From Algoriphagus limi (GTDB lineage: Bacteria; Bacteroidota; Bacteroidia; Cytophagales; Cyclobacteriaceae), in contig NZ_JANWGH010000003.1 of assembly GCF_024919275.1 (NCBI RefSeq), positions 781,677 to 845,676 on the forward strand: a DNA stretch of 64,000 nt, written 5' to 3'. Positions 1 through 9,974 of the stretch are shown here, in pieces. A program made the translations under genes and the position numbers. The notes beneath the pieces are model-generated. The model searched no databases, was not told the origin of the DNA, and saw nothing but the letters and a program-made list of their open reading frames with translations. Position 1 is the stretch's first letter. Each line of letters starts with the position of its first letter.

Positions 1-1
1 C

Positions 2-751
2 AATAAGTATCCCTTGTTTTCATTGCAGGAGTTCCAATCGTCAGATGCCTTCCATGCTGAGTTGAATTTCTTGGAAGTTTTGGACACAGAAATTGAATCA
101 GCGTCTGATTTGGTTGAAAACAGAAAAGATGTAGTCCTGATTCTGAAGACTTCCAATGCACATGGAATGCCAGCCATAAGAAGGGCTTTTGTCCATTTGA
201 TTCAGAAAAACAATTCTATCCCAGTCGTAGTCAAGGTAAGTTATCCAGATCAAACAGCAGATCAGACAATGCTTTATGCAGCTACAGATGTGGGTGGCTT
301 GCTGGTAGATGGTTTGGGAGATGGAATTTTAATTTCCCTTGAAAAAGAAGGAGAGCATACCCGTGAGGAGGTTTTGGAGCAGATCAAATTGCACAATAAT
401 GTCTCTTTCGGAGTGTTGCAGGCAGCGAGAACCCGCATGTCCAAAACGGAATACATATCCTGCCCATCTTGCGGAAGGACTCTGTTTGATTTGCAGGAAA
501 CTACTGCGATGATTCGAAAGCGAACTGATCATCTGAAAGGTGTCAAAATTGGAATCATGGGCTGTATTGTAAATGGTCCAGGTGAAATGGCTGACGCTGA
601 TTATGGATATGTGGGATCCGGAAAAGGAAAAATCACCCTCTACAAAGGGAAAGAAGTGATTAAGCGATCTGTACCTTCTGAGAACGCAGTGGATGAATTG
701 ATTGAAATTATCCGTGCCGATGGAATGTGGACTGAGCCAGAAACTATTTAA
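2..751 (+). CDS. ispG: 4-hydroxy-3-methylbut-2-enyl diphosphate synthase IspG (GcpE), 3' part
   Basis: This iron-sulfur enzyme converts methylerythritol cyclodiphosphate to HMBPP in the MEP isoprenoid pathway. The reading frame is open to the left window edge, so the true start lies outside; about 250 C-terminal residues are visible. The [4Fe-4S] ligands are seen as a SCPSCGR motif (Cys codons near 461 and 470) and a GCIVNGPGE motif (Cys codon near 563 with the following Glu). These are the standard C-terminal cluster motifs of IspG. The visible part before the cluster domain is probably the end of the TIM-barrel or of the insert domain found in the long Bacteroidota form. dxr of the same pathway lies at 39.1 kb. 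A small membrane-protein gene follows 66 bases downstream. Confidence 0.96.
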   Translation, partial: NKYPLFSLQEFQSSDAFHAELNFLEVLDTEIESASDLVENRKDVVLILKTSNAHGMPAIRRAFVHLIQKNNSIPVVVKVSYPDQTADQTMLYAATDVGGLLVDGLGDGILISLEKEGEHTREEVLEQIKLHNNVSFGVLQAARTRMSKTEYISCPSCGRTLFDLQETTAMIRKRTDHLKGVKIGIMGCIVNGPGEMADADYGYVGSGKGKITLYKGKEVIKRSVPSENAVDELIEIIRADGMWTEPETI

Positions 752-817
752 GGTAGATTTTCTAGAAAAATAAACTTATCCACCCGCTTAGCTGTTGGCC
801 AATTAAAGTGAGAAAAA

Positions 818-1012
818 ATGGCAGAGAAAAATAAAGTCAAGGAGTTTTTCAAATTGGGAGAAGTAGGGAACTATTTTATCCGAGTATTCCAAAAGCCCGA
901 CCCCAATAAAAAAACAAACTTCAATCTTAGAATGATGCATGGAATCAATAAAATTTCCATCATCCTGTTTCTGTTCGCTATCATTGTTTGGACAATCAAG
1001 CGCTTGATGTAA
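818..1012 (+). CDS. small single-pass membrane protein (DUF6728-like)
   Basis: This is a 64-residue protein with a charged N-terminal half (many Lys/Phe/Asn) and one hydrophobic segment at about residues 45-60, ending in a basic KRLM tail. The layout suggests a cytoplasmic N-terminus and a single membrane anchor. It resembles the short Bacteroidota proteins I recall as DUF6728, but I cannot confirm that. It follows ispG in the same direction and is closed by a clear intrinsic terminator, so the two may be cotranscribed. The function is unknown. Confidence 0.7.
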   Translation: MAEKNKVKEFFKLGEVGNYFIRVFQKPDPNKKTNFNLRMMHGINKISIILFLFAIIVWTIKRLM

Positions 1013-1031
1013 GTTGAACATGAAAAATATC

Positions 1032-1064
1032 AAAAGGCTATCGCTAAAAACGGTAGCCTTTTTT
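1032..1064 (+). terminator. intrinsic terminator after the small membrane protein
   Basis: A 12-bp near-perfect stem (AAAAGGCTATCG with CGGTAGCCTTTT, one mismatch) has a 7-base CTAAAAA loop and runs directly into a T tract at 1059-1064. It probably ends the ispG transcript. Confidence 0.85.
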
Positions 1065-1111
1065 GTTGAAAAGAAGTATTTTGAAGATTCAACTTAACGA
1101 TTCACCCAATC

Positions 1112-1861
1112 ATGAGAACCTTACTAGGAAGTTTATTTCTGTTGCTTTTCACCTTTTCCTCTTGGGCGCAGCAGCAGCCCTTAAAGAACTCCAATTATTA
1201 CGAACTCCGAATTTACACGGCCCACCCGGGCAAATTGCAAGATTTAGTCAGCCGGTTTGAAAATCATACAAGGTTTCTTTTTGAGAAAGCAGGGATGGAA
1301 AACATCGCCTATTTTCTGCCGAATGATCCCGATGAAAACAAGTTATACTACATCCTAGGCTATCCTGATGTGGAATCTCGGGATCAAATGTGGCAGAAGT
1401 TTTTGAATGATCCAGATTGGAAAAAAGTATATGAAGAATCCAGAAAAAATGGTCCTTTGGTTCAATCCATTCAGGAAACATTTATGGTTCCGGCCCCGGG
1501 ATTAAATGAAAAGTCTATTTCAGGTAATTCTGGAATTTTTCAGCTTCGAATCTATACCTGCTTCGATAATAAACTACCTAATCTCGAAAAGCGGTTTAAA
1601 GATCATACCCAAGATTTGTTTGCAAAGCAAGGCCTGATAAATTACCCTTATTTCGAAACAGTCGAAAAGGACGGAAGCCAACCCAAACTGGTTTATCTCC
1701 TAGGGCATCAGGATTTGGAAAGCTTTGAGCAGGCATTTTCCAATTTCATCAAAGATCCAGACTGGATCAAAGCAAGAGATGAGTCAGAAAAGAATGGAAA
1801 AATTGTAGAGAAGGTGGATGCTGTGTTTTTGAAGACCTTGCCTTTCTCGTCAATAAAATAA
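1112..1861 (+). CDS. secreted tandem NIPSNAP-domain protein
   Basis: A Sec signal peptide covers residues 1-19 (hydrophobic core, then SSWAQ cleavage context). Two homologous NIPSNAP-like ferredoxin-fold (dimeric alpha-beta barrel) units follow, at about residues 26-125 and 140-240. Each begins with a YELRIYT or FQLRIYT strand and contains an F.DPDW..A/V..ESEKNG-type helix. NIPSNAP proteins are poorly characterised and some bacterial ones are secreted. The sequence supports export to the periplasm or outside, but no active site can be named. It stands alone, convergent with the ABC-F gene, from which a long inverted repeat separates it. Confidence 0.88.
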   Translation: MRTLLGSLFLLLFTFSSWAQQQPLKNSNYYELRIYTAHPGKLQDLVSRFENHTRFLFEKAGMENIAYFLPNDPDENKLYYILGYPDVESRDQMWQKFLNDPDWKKVYEESRKNGPLVQSIQETFMVPAPGLNEKSISGNSGIFQLRIYTCFDNKLPNLEKRFKDHTQDLFAKQGLINYPYFETVEKDGSQPKLVYLLGHQDLESFEQAFSNFIKDPDWIKARDESEKNGKIVEKVDAVFLKTLPFSSIK

Positions 1862-1879
1862 CTTATTAAAAATCATAAA

Positions 1880-1922
1880 CGGTAAATAGTAAGGAGTATT
1901 CAATATTGCTTACTATTTACCG
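1880..1922. terminator. 14-bp perfect inverted repeat between convergent genes
   Basis: CGGTAAATAGTAAG (1880-1893) and CTTACTATTTACCG (1909-1922) are perfect complements around a 15-base loop. It sits between the stops of the NIPSNAP and ABC-F genes, so a bidirectional terminator is the simplest reading. Neither side has a proper T tract, so the role is inferred. Confidence 0.5.
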
Positions 1923-1935
1923 CTTACAAATCATC

Positions 1936-3567
1936 CTACCGCTCTACCTCTTTCAAATTCTCGATTTTCTTGTTTCTCAAGAATCCATTGATGTCTTCGA
2001 AGTGCTCTTTTATGCGTTTGTTTCCAAATTCAAAAACCTTGGTAACCAAACCATCCAAGAAGTCTCTATCATGAGAAACTACGATTAATGTACCATCGAA
2101 AGCCTTTAAGGCATCTTTGATGATGTCTTTTGTTTTCATGTCCAGATGGTTGGTAGGTTCATCAAGGATCAATAGATTCACTGGTTCCAGTAATAATTTG
2201 ATCATCGCTAATCGGGTCTTTTCACCACCAGAAAGGACTTTTACTTTTTTGTTGATGTCGTCACCTTTAAACATAAAGGCTCCTAGGATATCCTTGATTT
2301 TAGTTCGGATTTCACCTACCGCGATATGATCGATAGTTTCAAAAATAGTCAGGCTTTCATCCAAAAGTGAAGCTTGGTTTTGGGCGAAATAGCCTACCAT
2401 GGCATTGTGTCCCAATTCACATTTTCCTTCGAAATCAATCTCGCCCATGATGGCTTTGATCATGGTGGATTTACCTTCTCCGTTTTTCCCGACGAAGGCT
2501 ACCTTTTGTCCCTGCTCAATAGTCATGGAAGCATCTTTGAAAACCACATGGTCTCCATAGGATTTGCTCATTTCGTCCACGATCACTGGATATTTTCCGG
2601 ATCTTGGAGAAGGAGGGAATCGCAACTTTAAGGCTGAAGTATCCACTTCATCCACTTCAACTATTTCCAGTTTCTCGAGCATTTTTACCCGGGATTGCAC
2701 CTGAAGCGTTTTGGAATAGGTACCCTTAAATCGCTCGATAAATTCGGTAGTCTCAGCGATAAATTTTTGCTGTTCTTCGTAATGCTTCTGCTGCTGTTCT
2801 CGACGTTCTTTACGGAGTTCCAGATAGTGACTGTATTTCGCCTTGTAGTCATAAATCCGTCCCATAGTCACCTCTATAGTTCGGGTGGTGATATTATCCA
2901 CAAAAGCCCTGTCGTGAGAAATGACTACCACAGCTTTAGCCTTATTCATCAGAAACTCCTCCAACCATTGTATAGACTCTATATCTAGGTGATTGGTAGG
3001 CTCATCTAATAGAATCAGATCGGGCTCTTTCAAGAGAATTTTAGCCAGTTCTATCCGCATTCTCCAACCACCGGAAAATTCCGAAGTAGATCGATTTAGG
3101 TCCTCCCTTTTGAAACCAAGCCCCAACAATACCTTTTCCACTTCTGCCTCATAGTTCACTTCTTCGATTGCATAGAACTTTTCGCTCAGTTCAGAAACCT
3201 TTTCAATGAGTTTGAAATAGTCCTCCGATTCGTAATCCGTTCGCCTAGTCAACTCCTCATTGATTTGATCTATTTCAGACTTCATATTCAGGTAGTCAGC
3301 AAAAGCTTTTGCTGTTTCTTCAGCAACTGTGCAATCATCTGAGGTAAGGAGATGCTGAGGCAGATAGGCGACTACAAAATCCTTTGGATAAGAGACTGAG
3401 CCAGAACTTGGTTTATTTACTCCGGCAATGATTTTAAGCAAAGTTGATTTGCCTGCTCCGTTTTTGCCCATAAGGGCTATTTTATCAGTAGGATTGATGG
3501 CAAAAGAAACATTGCTGAAAAGGGTGTTGCCGCTGTGAATGACAGCGATATTATCGACAGAAAGCAT
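1936..3567 (-). CDS. ABC-F family ATPase (translation-associated, no membrane domain)
   Basis: The protein has 543 residues and two ABC cassettes without membrane segments. The first has Walker A GKNGAGKS near residue 36, signature FSGGWRMR and Walker B LILLDEPTNHLD. The second has Walker A GKNGEGKS near residue 355, signature LSGGEKTR and another DEPTNHLD. A charged, Gln/Glu/Arg-rich linker at about residues 235-300 matches the P-site tRNA interaction motif of ABC-F proteins. Members act on the ribosome, relieving stalling or giving antibiotic protection. The architecture resembles the general Uup/YbiT-type housekeeping group more than a dedicated resistance factor, but the subfamily cannot be fixed by eye. 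It is monocistronic and on the opposite strand to its left neighbour. Confidence 0.93.
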   Translation of the reverse strand: MLSVDNIAVIHSGNTLFSNVSFAINPTDKIALMGKNGAGKSTLLKIIAGVNKPSSGSVSYPKDFVVAYLPQHLLTSDDCTVAEETAKAFADYLNMKSEIDQINEELTRRTDYESEDYFKLIEKVSELSEKFYAIEEVNYEAEVEKVLLGLGFKREDLNRSTSEFSGGWRMRIELAKILLKEPDLILLDEPTNHLDIESIQWLEEFLMNKAKAVVVISHDRAFVDNITTRTIEVTMGRIYDYKAKYSHYLELRKERREQQQKHYEEQQKFIAETTEFIERFKGTYSKTLQVQSRVKMLEKLEIVEVDEVDTSALKLRFPPSPRSGKYPVIVDEMSKSYGDHVVFKDASMTIEQGQKVAFVGKNGEGKSTMIKAIMGEIDFEGKCELGHNAMVGYFAQNQASLLDESLTIFETIDHIAVGEIRTKIKDILGAFMFKGDDINKKVKVLSGGEKTRLAMIKLLLEPVNLLILDEPTNHLDMKTKDIIKDALKAFDGTLIVVSHDRDFLDGLVTKVFEFGNKRIKEHFEDINGFLRNKKIENLKEVER

Positions 3568-3630
3568 AATTTAATTTTTCGAAGCACAAAGGTAGATGGA
3601 TCTCTTTGATTAAGCGCAAAGGCAAATAAA

Positions 3631-3660
3631 AAACCGCTTCGAATTCAATCGAAGCGGTCT
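3631..3660 (-). terminator. intrinsic terminator of sucD
   Basis: Read on the minus strand, the stem ACCGCTTCGA / TCGAAGCGGT (3633-3642 with 3649-3658) has a 6-base loop and is followed by a T tract (the A run at 3628-3633 on the plus strand). Confidence 0.85.
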
Positions 3661-3690
3661 AAATATATTTTCAGGATCTGAGCAGATTAT

Positions 3691-4572
3691 TTATGCTCCA
3701 ACTCCCAAAGCTTTTGCCATAGTTTCTCCGATTTCAGCTGGGGATTCTGCTACATGAATACCATTTTCTCTCATGATGCGCATTTTTGCCGCAGCGGTAT
3801 CATCCGCTCCACCGATGATAGCACCGGCATGGCCCATTCTTCTTCCTGGAGGTGCTGTTTGTCCAGCGATGAATCCTACAACAGGCTTTTTGTTCCCTGT
3901 TTCACGAATCCATCGAGCAGCTTCCGCTTCGTAGTTTCCACCGATTTCACCAATCATTACGATTGCATCAGTTTCTGGATCGTTCATCAGCATTTCTACA
4001 GCTTGCTTGGTAGAGGTTCCGATAATTGGATCCCCACCGATACCAATTGCGGTAGATACACCAAGACCTGCTTTTGCTACTTGATCAGCAGCTTCATAAG
4101 TTAAAGTACCTGATTTAGATACGATGCCGATTCTCCCTTTTTTGAAAACAAAGCCAGGCATGATTCCTACCTTTGCTTCTCCCGGAGTGATTACACCCGG
4201 GCAGTTTGGTCCGATAAGAATAGCACCTCGCTCTTTGATGTAAGGCTTAGCACGCATCATGTCAGCTACTGGAATTCCTTCTGTGATTGCGATAATCACT
4301 TTAATTCCTGCATCAGCAGCTTCCATAATCGCGTCCGCAGCAAATGCTGGCGGAACAAAGATGATAGAAGTATCTGCACCAGTCTTTTCCACAGCTTCTT
4401 CTACAGAATTAAAGACAGGCTTGCCCAAATGCATCGTTCCTCCTTTACCAGGAGTAACACCACCCACAACCTGGGTACCGTATTCGATCATTTGCTGCGC
4501 GTGAAAAGAGCCTTCAGAGCCGGTGAATCCTTGTACGATCACCTTGGAATTTTTATTGACTAGTACACTCAT
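3691..4572 (-). CDS. sucD: succinyl-CoA synthetase (ADP-forming), alpha subunit
   Basis: This subunit binds CoA and carries the phosphohistidine in the TCA-cycle step succinyl-CoA to succinate with nucleotide triphosphate formation. The start chosen is the ATG at 4572 ([10 protein letters not shown]), giving 293 residues. A longer frame to 4659 exists, but its extra 29 residues do not match the family and would overlap the promoter. Visible motifs are the N-terminal CoA-binding Rossmann fold (VQGFTGSEG), the GPNCPG loop and the active-site His in RRMGHAGAI near residue 245. sucC is not adjacent, so the subunits are encoded apart. It has its own promoter and terminator and is probably monocistronic. 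Confidence 0.97.
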   Translation of the reverse strand: MSVLVNKNSKVIVQGFTGSEGSFHAQQMIEYGTQVVGGVTPGKGGTMHLGKPVFNSVEEAVEKTGADTSIIFVPPAFAADAIMEAADAGIKVIIAITEGIPVADMMRAKPYIKERGAILIGPNCPGVITPGEAKVGIMPGFVFKKGRIGIVSKSGTLTYEAADQVAKAGLGVSTAIGIGGDPIIGTSTKQAVEMLMNDPETDAIVMIGEIGGNYEAEAARWIRETGNKKPVVGFIAGQTAPPGRRMGHAGAIIGGADDTAAAKMRIMRENGIHVAESPAEIGETMAKALGVGA

Positions 4573-4595
4573 GCTTCGTTTGTTAAAGTTTCGCA

Positions 4596-4625
4596 CAAAA
4601 ATAAAAGAAAGCGTCCGCTGACAAA
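4596..4625 (-). promoter_or_regulatory. Bacteroidota-type promoter for sucD
   Basis: On the minus strand, TTTG (4625-4622) and TATTTTTG (4603-4596, fits TAnnTTTG) are separated by 18 bases. The expected transcription start is about 15-20 bases before the sucD ATG. The match to the -33/-7 consensus of this phylum is good; activity is inferred. Confidence 0.5.
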
Positions 4626-4686
4626 AGAAAAGCAAAACAATATCCACGTAATTCTGCATTTCCGATCTTTTTATAACTTGTGAATC

Positions 4687-7600
4687 ATGAATCGCTACCT
4701 CTTTTTGGGTTTATGCCTTGGTTTTCTCTTAGTTGGCGGAAATCTGTCTGGTCAAACTTTTAAGTTTGATTTGAATCCTAAAGGGGTAGACCTTCCTGTT
4801 CAAAATATTTTCCAAATCGAACAGGACACCTTGGGGAGGATCTGGTTTTCCACCTCCCGAGGCGTTTTTTATTCAGATGGGATTCAAACTTATTCCATTC
4901 CAGATAGCCTTAGATCAGAGTTTGATTATCAGATTTCCATTCATAGAGATGGGGATGGTGCCATTTGGCTTTATAATGATCGTGGTGAGTTCAAGTTTTA
5001 TAAAGGAGGGTATGGAATCTGGGAGGAAGTTCAATTTCAAGGAATAGAGGATGTCGGAATTCTGGGTTTTATAAAATTCTTCACCAAAGGGAAGGGCCGA
5101 CAAAAGGAATATTTGATTGATGTTCCGGATTACCTTTTACATTTTGAGGGTACGGAGGAAGCAAAAAAACTTTACAAAGAGCCTTTTAAAAATGTAGCAC
5201 TAACCCATTGGGGAGGTGATGAAGAACAATCGATATTTTATTTTTTAGGGTTTGGCCCTTATGTTTTCAAAAATAATTGGGAACCCGTGCGATTAGGAGG
5301 GATAGCTTTACCCTCTCCCCCTTTGATGGTGAAAAAATGCTTTGAGACCGGAGAGTTTTATTTTTTGGGAAAAGGATACTTGGCAAAAGGTTCTTCTTTT
5401 ACCAATCCAGAAGTTATAATTGACCGTAATTTTGATCAAAATTACCCTTCCTACAACAACCTTTTGGGAATGGAATTTTCGAAAGGCAGTGTGTTTTACT
5501 TTTTTAATTCAGGTCTGAGAAAATTGAAATTTGGTTCTTTCCGTCCCTTGTTGATTGATTCAGAGGATATCTTCCGCGTATTCATGTTGCAGGACTTTAT
5601 GATTGATCAGGAAGGTTTGCTGTGGTTAGTGAGTAGTAGAGGAGTAGCCAATATCAATAATTTGGCTTTTCAGAATTACTCTCGACTACAATCGGGTTTG
5701 CTTTCTGATGAGGTGACTGCCATTACGCTTTTGCCATCTGGAGAATATCTGCTCGGTTTTAACAATGGGATTCAAAAAATATCAAGAACCGGTGTCAAGA
5801 CCTTGTATGAATATCCTTCTTCTGGGGTCGCGCCTACTAGCCGAATCGTTAATTTTTCTGAAGCTGTGGATGGAAGCGTTTGGTTTTCTGCCTCATTTAA
5901 TGGAATCGGGAGAATTGATTTACAGACAGAGCGATTCGAGATTTTTACTCCGCCTGAAGAGGAAAATATCGCATCAGTTCAAGTTGCCGGCGATAGTTTG
6001 ATTATTACCAGTTCGCGAAATCTCTATTTGGCATCCATTAATGATCGAGGTGAAGATCTGTATAAAAACGGAATTCGAGAGGAACTGGAAGAGGTCTTTG
6101 AGGGAAATTTTTATCATCTGCGAAAAGCCGGGAAACTTTCGGATGGAAGATTGATAATCATGCGTGCAAGTCGCTTAGAAAATCCTAAGCCTTTGATCCA
6201 ATTACCAGGGATATTAATTGCAGAAGGTTATGACTATCAAGAAACAGAGCAGGGATTACTTTTAGGTACTGAGGGTGGTGTAAAAAGGATTTCTGGCGAG
6301 GAGGTTGAACCATACTTTCCTGTTGGCAAACCGATTAATAATCCTGTTTTTTCCATTTTGGAGGATAGTCAGGGAGCAAAATGGTTTGGTACTGATGATG
6401 GAGTTTTTAAATACACGGGAGATTCTTTGCTTCATTTCAATGATAAATCAGGCCTGCCAAATAATGAAACCAATAGAGGAGCATTAATTGAAGGAAATGA
6501 CAATCGAATCTTGATAGGGACGGTTGAAGGATTGACGATTTACTTTCAAGATGAAAAGTTTATTTCTAAGGGTGTGCCTCGATTGAATCTAAATTCTGTC
6601 AAACTTGGAGGTGAGGAGATGCTGGGAAAATCCAATTTGAAGACCTCTTTTTCGAACAATACTCTTGAAATTGATTTTTCTGCTATCGCATTCAATCGTG
6701 AGAAGGAATTATGGGTTCAATACCGACTTTTAGGTTTGGAAGAAGACTGGGAATTGCTGAAAGACCCCAAGTCTAATCGGATTTTTTACCCAAATATTCC
6801 ACCAGGAGATTATCAATTTGAAATCAAGGCTTCTTTTGAAGAAGATCGATTTTCACCGACTCTGCAGACAGCTTCTTTCGAAGTTCTTCAGCCTTTTTAC
6901 CTTCGTTTTTGGTTTATCGTGCTGGCTGCCTTATTCCTCATTGGGTTGGGCTTTTTGATCCAGTCCTTTTATGCGCAACTTCGAAAATTGGGGATCTTAA
7001 AAACTGTTGTTGATCGAAAAGATCAAGAGAAAAGTAGGGCTGAAGAACAATTCAAAAATGTGTGGGACAGTTCGAAGGATGCGCTTTTGCTAACCATTGA
7101 TGGGGAGAAAATAATTGCTGCAAACCCAGTTTTTACCAATTGGGTGCTCCGAAAAGGAGAGAGTCTGGAGGGTGAAAATCTTTCTGAACTTTTGAATGAT
7201 TCATTGTTTTTCGAAAGCTATCACTCAATAATTAAGGATTTGCCTGAATCAGGGCTGACCTTTGAAAAAGAAGTTTTTTGGCCTTTGGGTAAAATGGAGA
7301 TGGAGGTATACACCAAAAAGATTCCATCAAAAATGGAAAGCGGTCAGTTGTTGCTTACAGTTTTTAGAGATGTGACAGCAGAAAAAGAAATTGAAAATAA
7401 CCTTAGGGATGCAAAAGAAAAGGCAGAAGAAGCCAACCGGTTTAAAACAAGTCTTCTTTCCAATGTAAGTCATGAAATTCGCACTCCGCTAAATGTTATT
7501 CTTGGAGGAACGGAGCATGTCATGATGACTAGGCAGAACGATCCCAAATTGCTTTCTGAACTTGATATCATTCTTCAAAGCGGAGAGCGCTTATTGGCTA

Positions 7601-8118
7601 CCATTACTTCCATTTTGGATATGGCTAAAATCGAAGCTAAGAAAATGGATATTATCCGAACAGAGACGGAGATCAATCCATTCGTTGAAAAAGTGATTCG
7701 GCCTTTGGATTCGCTAGCTTCTAAGAAGGGCTTGAAGATCGAAAGAAAGTTTTTGAAGAAAAACCTGAAAGGAAATATCGATCAGCGCTTTACAGAAATG
7801 ATACTCAATAATTTGATAGGAAATGCTATCAAATACTCTCACCAAGGTGATATTACAGTTACAGTTTCAGAAGAAAATAGAAACTTGATTCTAGAAGTTG
7901 CTGATCGAGGAGTGGGAATTTCGGAGGAGTTTTTGCCTAAGGTTTTCCAGCCATTTGAGCAAGAAAGTACCGGGCATCATCGGCAATTTGAGGGAACTGG
8001 ATTGGGTATGGCCATCACCGAAAATCTGGTAAAAATTCTAGGTGGTACTATTCACCTGACAAGTAAAAAAGGTCAGGGAACATTAGCTCGAGTTGAAATT
8101 CCATTGTCAGATTCATAA
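4687..8118 (+). CDS. sensor histidine kinase with periplasmic Reg_prop/Y_Y_Y region and PAS domain
   Basis: The protein has 1143 residues. Residues 1-22 form a signal peptide or N-anchor. Residues about 25-660 are beta-propeller-like repeats with the Reg_prop pattern ([40 protein letters not shown]). Residues about 665-735 match a Y_Y_Y domain, and a membrane helix lies at about 740-760. A coiled-coil and a PAS-like domain (about 785-900) lead to HisKA with His929 in SHEIRTPL, and a HATPase with N-box [18 protein letters not shown] and GTGLGMAI. This is the hybrid-sensor layout of Bacteroidota polysaccharide or nutrient sensing. The usual C-terminal receiver and AraC output are absent. The receiver-kinase gene 43 bases downstream is the likely partner. 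Confidence 0.93.
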   Translation: MNRYLFLGLCLGFLLVGGNLSGQTFKFDLNPKGVDLPVQNIFQIEQDTLGRIWFSTSRGVFYSDGIQTYSIPDSLRSEFDYQISIHRDGDGAIWLYNDRGEFKFYKGGYGIWEEVQFQGIEDVGILGFIKFFTKGKGRQKEYLIDVPDYLLHFEGTEEAKKLYKEPFKNVALTHWGGDEEQSIFYFLGFGPYVFKNNWEPVRLGGIALPSPPLMVKKCFETGEFYFLGKGYLAKGSSFTNPEVIIDRNFDQNYPSYNNLLGMEFSKGSVFYFFNSGLRKLKFGSFRPLLIDSEDIFRVFMLQDFMIDQEGLLWLVSSRGVANINNLAFQNYSRLQSGLLSDEVTAITLLPSGEYLLGFNNGIQKISRTGVKTLYEYPSSGVAPTSRIVNFSEAVDGSVWFSASFNGIGRIDLQTERFEIFTPPEEENIASVQVAGDSLIITSSRNLYLASINDRGEDLYKNGIREELEEVFEGNFYHLRKAGKLSDGRLIIMRASRLENPKPLIQLPGILIAEGYDYQETEQGLLLGTEGGVKRISGEEVEPYFPVGKPINNPVFSILEDSQGAKWFGTDDGVFKYTGDSLLHFNDKSGLPNNETNRGALIEGNDNRILIGTVEGLTIYFQDEKFISKGVPRLNLNSVKLGGEEMLGKSNLKTSFSNNTLEIDFSAIAFNREKELWVQYRLLGLEEDWELLKDPKSNRIFYPNIPPGDYQFEIKASFEEDRFSPTLQTASFEVLQPFYLRFWFIVLAALFLIGLGFLIQSFYAQLRKLGILKTVVDRKDQEKSRAEEQFKNVWDSSKDALLLTIDGEKIIAANPVFTNWVLRKGESLEGENLSELLNDSLFFESYHSIIKDLPESGLTFEKEVFWPLGKMEMEVYTKKIPSKMESGQLLLTVFRDVTAEKEIENNLRDAKEKAEEANRFKTSLLSNVSHEIRTPLNVILGGTEHVMMTRQNDPKLLSELDIILQSGERLLATITSILDMAKIEAKKMDIIRTETEINPFVEKVIRPLDSLASKKGLKIERKFLKKNLKGNIDQRFTEMILNNLIGNAIKYSHQGDITVTVSEENRNLILEVADRGVGISEEFLPKVFQPFEQESTGHHRQFEGTGLGMAITENLVKILGGTIHLTSKKGQGTLARVEIPLSDS

Positions 8119-8161
8119 TTTTTGTATTTTCCCATTTAGATTCATTTTGACTTAATCGTAC

Positions 8162-9337
8162 ATGTTTAGCCTTAAAATCCTCATCGTAGAAGATGACTCT
8201 GTTTCTGCACTGTTACTTCAGCGAGCTTTAGAAAAAAATAACCATGAAATCATCGGTATTGCAGATACAGGCGAAAAGGCTTTAGATATTTTGGAAGAGC
8301 AGCAAGCAGATATCGTGATGATGGATATCAACTTAGCTGGAGATCTAGATGGAATCAAAACGACAGAGATTATCAATGAGAAATATGATATTCCTGTCGT
8401 CTATCTCAGTGCGAGTTCCGATGCCGAAACACTAAACAAAGTAGTCGGTACAAATCCTAGTGCTTACGTTATCAAACCTTTCAATATCCGCGAACTCAAT
8501 ATGGTGATTGAGTTGGCGATTTTTAAGGACAGAAAGGAAAAAGAGCTTCAGAAGTTAAATAATGAATTGGAGGAAAAAGTCCGGATCAGAACGGCTGAAC
8601 TTTATGAGGCCAACAAGGAATTAACCAAGGCATTGGAAAAGGAACGAGAGATTAATGAATTAAAATCCCGAATTGTCTTAAACGTTTCCCATGGTTTCAA
8701 GACTCCATTGACCTCTATTTTGAGTTCGGCTCAATTACTTCAGATGTATGCAGAAAAAGATCATCCTTTCAAGCCAAAAATTACGAAGCATGCCTTCAAA
8801 ATTGAAAATTCCGTCCGGGCTTTAAATAATCTATTGACTAGTGTCTTGTTCTTTGGAAAGGCTGACGCCAACCAAATGGAATTCAAGCCTAAGAAGATGT
8901 TTTTGGGTGCCTTCGTGAAGGAAGTTTTGGATACGGTCAAGGCAGGAATTGAAAATGGTGTGAAAATCACCACCAATTTGGGTAAGCTTCCAAAGACAAT
9001 TACATCAGATTCTGAGCTTTTATATCAAGTTTTTGAAAATTTACTTTCCAATGCCATTAAGTATTCAAAAGACAATGGAGATGTGATTTTTACCTTGGAC
9101 TTCGAAGATGGATTTTTAAAAGGCAAAGTGGAGGATTTTGGGATAGGAATTCCAAAGTCCGAACAAAGTCAGCTATTTGACCGTTTTTTCCGAGCAAAGA
9201 ATGTTGGTATTGTCGAAGGTTCAGGCCTTGGACTTTCCATCGTCAAAAAGTGTTTGGAAGTAATGAATGGAGATATCACTTTTACAAGTGAAGTAGGGAA
9301 GGGGACGACCTTCGAGGTTTCCATTCCTGTAAAATAA
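8162..9337 (+). CDS. response regulator receiver - histidine kinase hybrid
   Basis: The protein has 391 residues and no membrane segment, so it is cytoplasmic. A CheY-like receiver covers residues 1-120, with acidic pair ED near 10-12, phospho-acceptor Asp55 (MMDINLAG) and Lys105 (IKPF). A coiled-coil linker at 123-170 leads to HisKA with His177 in NVSHGFKTPL, where Gly replaces the usual Glu after His. The HATPase domain has FENLLSNAIKYS, DFGIGIP and GSGLGLSIVKK. It lies directly after the propeller kinase and just 4 bases before the ABC ATPase gene, so all are probably one transcript. It may accept phosphate from the upstream kinase and then regulate its own kinase domain. No DNA-binding output is present. 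Confidence 0.92.
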   Translation: MFSLKILIVEDDSVSALLLQRALEKNNHEIIGIADTGEKALDILEEQQADIVMMDINLAGDLDGIKTTEIINEKYDIPVVYLSASSDAETLNKVVGTNPSAYVIKPFNIRELNMVIELAIFKDRKEKELQKLNNELEEKVRIRTAELYEANKELTKALEKEREINELKSRIVLNVSHGFKTPLTSILSSAQLLQMYAEKDHPFKPKITKHAFKIENSVRALNNLLTSVLFFGKADANQMEFKPKKMFLGAFVKEVLDTVKAGIENGVKITTNLGKLPKTITSDSELLYQVFENLLSNAIKYSKDNGDVIFTLDFEDGFLKGKVEDFGIGIPKSEQSQLFDRFFRAKNVGIVEGSGLGLSIVKKCLEVMNGDITFTSEVGKGTTFEVSIPVK

Positions 9338-9341
9338 ACCT

Positions 9342-9974
9342 ATGCTTTTCTTTACGAAGAATCTTCAATTTGCCTATCCAGGACAGGCTATTTATCATTT
9401 TGAGGATATTTCGCTTAATGCGGGAGATTCTCTATTGGTTTTAGGGAAATCAGGAAGCGGAAAAACGACCCTGTTAAATTTGCTTTCAGGTTTGCTGACT
9501 CCTGCATCTGGAGAAGTTGTTTTGGATGGAGTTGTCGTTAATTCTCTAAAAGGGGTCAAAGCAGATCGATTCCGAGGAGAGAACATCGGAATTGTTTTCC
9601 AAAAGCCTCATTTATTGGCTCCTCTGACTGTCAGAGAGAACCTTCAAATGGCCCGGCATTTTTCAAAAAAAGAGGGACTTGATTTGGATCAACTTCTTGC
9701 CGATCTCAATCTTTCGCATAAGGCAAATTCCTCTGTTTCCAATCTGAGTGAGGGAGAGGCACAGCGTGTTTCCATCGCCAGAGCTTTGGTGAATAAGCCC
9801 CGATTGATTTTAGCAGATGAGCCCACTTCCAGCTTGGATGATGAAAATGCCCAAAAGGTGATCTCACTTTTGCAAAATCAGGCAGCAAAAATTGAAGCGG
9901 CATTGATTATTGTGACCCATGATCAGCGCGTGAAAGATCAAATCTCAAACTTTATTCAAGTGCAAACCCCATGA
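9342..9974 (+). CDS. ABC transporter ATP-binding protein (MacB/LolD class)
   Basis: The 210-residue ATPase has Walker A GKSGSGKTT (residues 35-43), Q-loop VFQKPH, signature LSEGEAQRVSIARAL, Walker B LILADEPTSSLD and a switch His in VTHD. The LSEGEAQR form and small size fit the family that pairs with FtsX-like permeases (type VII ABC systems: LolCDE, MacB). It overlaps the permease gene by 4 bases, so the two form one complex. The family couples ATP hydrolysis to mechanical work across the periplasm, not to simple channel transport. The DUF3299 neighbour points to a zinc-related role (see the permease entry). Confidence 0.93.
   Translation: MLFFTKNLQFAYPGQAIYHFEDISLNAGDSLLVLGKSGSGKTTLLNLLSGLLTPASGEVVLDGVVVNSLKGVKADRFRGENIGIVFQKPHLLAPLTVRENLQMARHFSKKEGLDLDQLLADLNLSHKANSSVSNLSEGEAQRVSIARALVNKPRLILADEPTSSLDDENAQKVISLLQNQAAKIEAALIIVTHDQRVKDQISNFIQVQTP

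Noticed and set aside
2894..2902. An exact TTATCCACA DnaA box
   Set aside because: It is a single copy inside the ABC-F coding region. One such 9-mer is expected by chance in 64 kb, and no cluster is seen.
4573..4659. N-terminal extension of SucD
   Set aside because: It would overlap a good promoter and the residues do not match the family; the ATG at 4572 gives the usual MSVLVNK-type start.
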